A stretch of 9,708 nucleotides of DNA, from assembly GCA_021804305.1 (NCBI GenBank), contig JAJZKF010000018.1, forward strand, positions 1 through 9,708. The letters run 5' to 3'. Made by a program: the position numbers and the translations under genes. Source of the stretch: Microcaldota archaeon (lineage in GTDB: Archaea > Micrarchaeota > Micrarchaeia > Micrarchaeales > CABMGC01). The notes beneath the pieces were generated by a model. The model made no database searches. It had not been told where the DNA came from and saw nothing but the letters and a program-made list of their open reading frames with translations. Positions 5,958 through 9,708 of the stretch are shown here, in pieces; within the stretch, counting starts at the first letter, position 1, and each line of letters starts with the position of its first letter.

Positions 5958-8686
5958 ATTGACCAGTATTTTCTGTTTTTTATGAATTGTCTCTGCGTCT
6001 CCAGCACCTCAAGGTAAAATGACTTGTCTGTAGTTTTGAGCATTCTGAGCACCCGCGCGGCTCCTGCCTTCCCTATCCCATATGTCTCCAGAGTGAAGAC
6101 CGCTTTCCACCCGAATTCGCTGATTAGGCTGGCGACTGCCATCATGTCGGCAAACCTGCGTTTCTCCGATGTCGAAAGCTTGCGCCCCAATGTCCGTTTC
6201 TTTATTATGTCTGTATCGCCTTCAAGCGCGAGACTTAGCATAGGGCTTCCGCAGTTGGGGCATTTTAGTTTTGGCTGTGCATCTTTTAGCTCGGACACCA
6301 TCCTTGAGAAGGCAAAACCGCAGTATGTGCATATCATGTCTGCGCTCTTGTGCATCACGTACTCAGCAAAAGAAGACACTATCTCATCGTCCGGAGCAAC
6401 AGGGAGCATGAGTTCGCTTGAGTAATACGCAGAATTTATTACGTTGTCTGCAAGAGGGCTCAGCATATCCCCATTTATATCCCTGAACTTTATCTCCCCA
6501 GAAGATACTCTTTCAACAAAATCCCTAAGCGCGGGGAGATCAAAATAGTTGTTCATAAGCTCCCTCACTGTCTCGTTGTAAACAGGCGTGTCCTTAAACA
6601 CCCGTACCAGCCTTCTCACCATATTCTTTCCTACATTGGCATCCTTATCAAGCACTCCGAAGAACTTCGATATTGCGGAAAACCTGTAAAGGAAAAGTTC
6701 GCTTCTCTCTATGGCGTTAAGCAATGTTGCCTCAATCGTATCTGCCTTAAGCAACCGTATTATGCTGGCTATGTCGAAGCTCGGCGGCAATTCGAAAAGC
6801 ACCATATAAGGGGAGGCTCGTGAATTTATGCTGTGGCCAAGTTTTGCTGCTGCGAAATATGATATTATCCTGCCGAGCGCTTCATTGGCAAGCGTTCCAA
6901 GCCTTACGTGAAGTATTGTATACTCCCCCACGTTCTCTATGTAAGCAGTATCCTCATCCAACATAAAAGCCTTGTTCTGCGCCTCTATGAAAGAGGATAC
7001 AGGCTCAATTCTCCCTGTAAACATTTCGCGATCTACTGCCTTTCCAGAAAAAAGCCGGTATATCCTGCCCGCAACTTTTCTGTCAACAGGTATATCCTCC
7101 CCGCTCCAATCAGGCACCGCTGCATTGCTGTCGGAAGACGGCTCGGCATTGATCGTATCATCATCTATGCTTAGCACCTTCCATGGCAAACCTTTCGTGA
7201 TAAACGCAACTCCTTCGTCAAGATAGCTCGTGACGAACTGCTCGTCAAGGAATGATACTGTCCTGTTGTCTATCACGCTCCGTACCCTGAATTTTCTTTT
7301 GTCGGATATGAAACTCAGGTGGTCATAATAGAACATGCGTGTCATAGGCGTTGCGTTCACGTATTCTGAATCCTTTACTACGAGCCTTCTACCCACCATG
7401 AAATCAATCAATGCTCCAACGTTTTGGTAGGCTTTATCGAATATGTTGGACCTTCCGATTATTCTTGATATGTCCTTCGTGGTGGACCTGCCGCCGGAAT
7501 CCAAAACAATGCCGCATATTTGTTGCATCATGACATCGAGTGCATTTTTTTGAGGGCTAAAACTCTCGAAATCATACCCTTTCAGGTTGTTTATTATCGA
7601 TACGGATTCTACTGCCTCGAGCGGATTGGCTGGAATTATGACTCCTTTAGCAGTCAGTAGCTCTCCATGTCCGCTCCTTCCCACCCTTTGCATAAGGCGT
7701 ATTGCCTGTCGCGGCGATCCATACTGCACTACTAGATCAATGCTGCCTATGTCTATTCCTAGCTCCAACGAGCTCGTGGCAACGACGCTCTTAACTTTGC
7801 CTTTCTTAAAGTCCTCCTCCAGCCTGATACGTTCCTCTTTGTTCAGAGAGCTGTGGTGCACGCCCACTCCTCCGAGATTCTGCTCCTTATCAAGCTCCTT
7901 AAGTTTGCTTCCAAGGGCCTCGACCACATGTCTCGTGTTCCCAAAAATGAGGACGGACTCATGCTTCTTTATGTATTCTGCAAGCAGCTCTATTCTCCCA
8001 TGTGACCCAACTGCATCCTTTCCCCTGGTCTCCGACTGCGACCTCACATCTATCTTTATGTCTATGCTCTTTCTTGTGCTGCTTTCTATTAGTATGCATT
8101 TTTTATTCCCTGAAAAGAACGACATTATTGCCTCAGCATTTCCCACAGTTGCGCTTAAGCCTATTCTTTGGTATCCTGGTGAAATCTCCTCAAGCCTCTC
8201 CAAGGCTATTGAGAGTTGGGCGCCCCTTTTGTTATGATACAGCTCATGGGCTTCATCTATAACAACTGCAACCAAATTTTTCATTTGAGACCTCATAGAT
8301 TTTGCCGGCAATATGCTTTGCAGCGTCTCGGGCGTTGTAACTAGCAGCTCGGGGGCCTTCCTCGCCTGGCGGGCTCTCTCAGACTGGCTTGTATCTCCGT
8401 GTCTTGCGCCCGCTTTAAACCCCAGCGAACCGGCTATTTCCTCGAGCCTGCGCACTATGTCCCTATTTAAAGATCTCAGCGGTGTTATGTAGAGTATCCG
8501 CACTCCGCTACCTTTGGTTTCTGACGCCCTTTTGAACAGCGGTACAACTGCAGCTTCTGTTTTTCCGGACCCGGTCGGCGCAACCAGGAGAAAATTGCCC
8601 CCAGACCCAAGCTTTTCAAAACTCAGCTTTTGTATTGCTGTTAGTTTGCCGTGTTTTTCAATAAATCTAGAATATATTTTTTCCAT
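5954..8686 (-). CDS. lhr: Lhr-family superfamily 2 DNA/RNA helicase (archaeal Lhr group)
   Basis: This 910-residue ATP-dependent helicase has all the superfamily 2 motifs: Q motif LTAIQ (15-19), Walker A APTGSGKT (36-43), Ia ITPLRSLNRD (67-76), Ib TTPETLQ (117-123), DEAH (144-147), SAT (178-180), motif IV LIFGNTR (246-252), motif V ATSSLELGIDIGS (303-315) and motif VI QRVGRSGH (333-340). A winged-helix region (about 370-450) and the long Lhr-specific C-terminal region follow. Near the end, C786/C789 and C809/C812 form a probable zinc site. Archaeal Lhr proteins are linked to replication-fork repair and, for some members, RNA processing; which applies here is not visible, and I do not assign aLhr1 or aLhr2. 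The start is close to the Q motif with no long leader. The gene begins eight bases after the stop of the surface-protein gene, so they probably share a transcript, and it ends tail to tail with trm56. There is no sign of truncation. Confidence 0.93.
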   Translation of the reverse strand: MEKIYSRFIEKHGKLTAIQKLSFEKLGSGGNFLLVAPTGSGKTEAAVVPLFKRASETKGSGVRILYITPLRSLNRDIVRRLEEIAGSLGFKAGARHGDTSQSERARQARKAPELLVTTPETLQSILPAKSMRSQMKNLVAVVIDEAHELYHNKRGAQLSIALERLEEISPGYQRIGLSATVGNAEAIMSFFSGNKKCILIESSTRKSIDIKIDVRSQSETRGKDAVGSHGRIELLAEYIKKHESVLIFGNTRHVVEALGSKLKELDKEQNLGGVGVHHSSLNKEERIRLEEDFKKGKVKSVVATSSLELGIDIGSIDLVVQYGSPRQAIRLMQRVGRSGHGELLTAKGVIIPANPLEAVESVSIINNLKGYDFESFSPQKNALDVMMQQICGIVLDSGGRSTTKDISRIIGRSNIFDKAYQNVGALIDFMVGRRLVVKDSEYVNATPMTRMFYYDHLSFISDKRKFRVRSVIDNRTVSFLDEQFVTSYLDEGVAFITKGLPWKVLSIDDDTINAEPSSDSNAAVPDWSGEDIPVDRKVAGRIYRLFSGKAVDREMFTGRIEPVSSFIEAQNKAFMLDEDTAYIENVGEYTILHVRLGTLANEALGRIISYFAAAKLGHSINSRASPYMVLFELPPSFDIASIIRLLKADTIEATLLNAIERSELFLYRFSAISKFFGVLDKDANVGKNMVRRLVRVFKDTPVYNETVRELMNNYFDLPALRDFVERVSSGEIKFRDINGDMLSPLADNVINSAYYSSELMLPVAPDDEIVSSFAEYVMHKSADMICTYCGFAFSRMVSELKDAQPKLKCPNCGSPMLSLALEGDTDIIKKRTLGRKLSTSEKRRFADMMAVASLISEFGWKAVFTLETYGIGKAGAARVLRMLKTTDKSFYLEVLETQRQFIKNRKYWSI
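5968..5981 (+). terminator. Possible T-rich terminator for the gyrB-gyrA-trm56 unit
   Basis: Two T tracts (5969-5972 and 5976-5981) begin 11 bases after the trm56 stop on the plus strand. Archaeal RNA polymerase can stop at runs of T without a hairpin, so this is the natural candidate. However, the bases are also lysine codons near the end of lhr (KNRKYW), so they may have no termination role. Confidence 0.3.
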
Positions 8687-8694
8687 CCCGACGC

Positions 8695-9708
8695 CTATTT
8701 CCTAAAGACCTTAATTCCTATGAAATATGACATAATCGCTATCAGGATGCCAATTACAATCACAAGATAGAGGATAGAGTCAGGCACCCTCACATAAATG
8801 TCACTGCCTGTGGAATCGTTGAAATTGAAAGCCATGCCGTCATGCTGTATTGTACCCTCAACAAACCCGAAAGGAACATTTTCCAACTTAACTTCACCAG
8901 ATACATTCAACGGTACTGTGGTGTGCGTTCCATTGCTAAATGTCAATTCCGCTACGCCTGTTGCCGGCGTTCCAAAATAGCTCCTGACGTATATTGAGAC
9001 ATTGTAAACCGGAAGAGCGAAGTAGAACGTCCTGTTTCCTGTAACGTTGATTGTGTTGGAAATACCCAGCTCCGAATTTTTGTATAGTGCGTATTCCACA
9101 AGGTGCTGGCCATATGTGAGATAAGGGCTGGAGTTGTAAAACTCATTATCGATTTCAAATCCCGTCACGTTTATCTTTGAACCGTATCCGTCAAGTGCCT
9201 CAAGCCCAGTTCTGTAAGCCCTTTCGAAAACAGCATGCAGATGAACCGGCTGCACAGCATTGAAGCTCGCGCTACTCGTATTATACACTCCACCCCATGA
9301 CAGGAATTCATAGGTATTACCTCCAACACTGTAATATTGCGGAACGGATATGTTCACCTCAGCGCCTCTGGAATACCATCCCGATCCGCCCGAATTTCCA
9401 TATTCGCTCGTAACATTCACCAAGTACTGCAATTCCCATTCCGCACTCTCACTGATTGGTCCACCAACCCTTATACTGAAGCGCGTGTCGTTTCCTGTAT
9501 ACGACCCATTACCAACTCCATTCCATCCAATGAATGCTTCTCTAGTAGTGTTGTTTATGTAAATGTAAGGTTTGGACGATATGTTCACCTCAGCGCCTCT
9601 GGAATACCATCCCGATCCGCCCGAATTTCCATATTCGCTCGTAACATTCACCAAGTACTGCAATTCCCATTCCGCAGTTTCGCTCACATTGTTGTAAATT
9701 TCAAGAGT
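8695..9708 (-). CDS. Repeat-containing, sequon-rich surface protein with a C-terminal membrane anchor, N-terminus outside the window
   Basis: The frame is open to the right edge, giving 337 visible residues numbered from 9708; a GTG at 9687 is an internal Val codon, not a start. Two copies of a beta-rich module with a 77-residue period begin near residues 8 and 85 (AEWELQYLVNVTSEYGN, SGWYSRGAEVNI), followed by F-x-GW-x-G-like segments (about 58-63 and 133-138). This pattern resembles the divergent InlB B-repeat family seen in bacterial and archaeal surface proteins. A non-repeated region (about 155-305) follows, then a hydrophobic helix (about 311-332) and a short basic tail VFRK, consistent with an outside-facing protein anchored at its C-terminus. 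I count 18 N-x-S/T sequons and no cysteine, so heavy N-glycosylation is plausible. A signal peptide would be outside the window. The precise role (S-layer-like, adhesin or cell-cell contact) cannot be told. lhr follows after eight bases. Confidence 0.85.
   Translation of the reverse strand, partial: TLEIYNNVSETAEWELQYLVNVTSEYGNSGGSGWYSRGAEVNISSKPYIYINNTTREAFIGWNGVGNGSYTGNDTRFSIRVGGPISESAEWELQYLVNVTSEYGNSGGSGWYSRGAEVNISVPQYYSVGGNTYEFLSWGGVYNTSSASFNAVQPVHLHAVFERAYRTGLEALDGYGSKINVTGFEIDNEFYNSSPYLTYGQHLVEYALYKNSELGISNTINVTGNRTFYFALPVYNVSIYVRSYFGTPATGVAELTFSNGTHTTVPLNVSGEVKLENVPFGFVEGTIQHDGMAFNFNDSTGSDIYVRVPDSILYLVIVIGILIAIMSYFIGIKVFRK
9347..9445 (-). repeat. 99-bp perfect direct repeat, copy nearer the 3' end of the surface-protein gene
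   Basis: This is identical base for base to 9578-9676 as read by eye. It lies within the surface-protein gene with an offset of 231 bases, exactly 77 codons, so both copies are in the same frame and encode the same residues (AEWELQ to EVNI). Sequence on both sides diverges sharply. Confidence 0.93.
9578..9676 (-). repeat. 99-bp perfect direct repeat, copy nearer the 5' end of the surface-protein gene
   Basis: This is the partner of 9347-9445. The frame continues past it to the window edge, so further copies may lie upstream in the same gene. Identity at third codon positions points to recent duplication or gene conversion, not selection on the protein alone. Confidence 0.93.

Noticed and set aside
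7587..8237. 216-residue plus-strand frame inside lhr
   Set aside because: It is antisense to the conserved helicase motifs; composition is Ser/Leu/Cys-rich with no known features.
8952..9158. 68-residue alternative minus-strand frame within the surface-protein gene
   Set aside because: It is in another frame of a gene with a clear membrane anchor and repeat structure, and has no supporting features.
9685..9687. GTG as the start of the surface protein
   Set aside because: The reading frame continues upstream without a stop to the window edge, and this codon falls within the repeated module, so it is an internal Val.
1..9708. CRISPR array, insertion sequence, tRNA or rRNA gene
   Set aside because: No short regularly spaced repeats, transposase motifs, terminal inverted repeats, tRNA-like folds or rRNA-like stretches were seen; the only clear repeat is the in-frame pair at 9347-9676.

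Overview
The window reads as a chromosomal segment of an archaeon. The best evidence is a gene for the archaea-specific tRNA methyltransferase Trm56, supported by an archaeal-type Lhr helicase, TATA-like A+T-rich promoter DNA, frequent ATA (Ile) and AGG (Arg) codons, and a surface protein dense in N-glycosylation sequons. A bacterial-type DNA gyrase operon in this setting fits the euryarchaeal or DPANN lineages that acquired gyrase from bacteria. The style resembles Micrarchaeota/ARMAN-type or Thermoplasmata-like genomes, but that placement is only inference; no rRNA or tRNA gene is present to settle it.

Layout, left to right. (1) Minus strand, 1-937: a VKOR-family disulfide-forming membrane enzyme, followed with a 14-bp overlap by an HD-domain phosphohydrolase that runs off the left edge. 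(2) A 91-bp A+T-rich divergent promoter region. (3) Plus strand, 1029-5957: gyrB, gyrA (8-bp spacer, Shine-Dalgarno sequence overlapping the gyrB stop) and trm56. (4) Minus strand, 5954-9708: a glycoprotein-like, repeat-containing surface protein entering from the right edge, followed after 8 bp by a large Lhr-family superfamily 2 helicase that meets trm56 tail to tail with a 4-bp overlap. Coding density is very high; no gene-free stretch exceeds about 90 bases.

How the genes work together: GyrB and GyrA form the A2B2 gyrase that introduces negative supercoils using ATP, and their operon probably keeps the subunits in balance. Trm56 modifies C56 in the tRNA T-loop and may simply share the transcript. 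VKOR makes disulfides for exported proteins. The surface protein is membrane-anchored by a C-terminal helix and is probably part of the cell envelope. Lhr acts in nucleic-acid repair or processing.

I did not find a clear new multi-gene system. The points most worth a second look are a perfect 99-bp internal repeat in the surface-protein gene, gyrase drug-site residues that predict quinolone insensitivity with retained novobiocin binding, two GyrA-box-like motifs in one C-terminal domain, and a Trm56 lacking the usual N-terminal motif.
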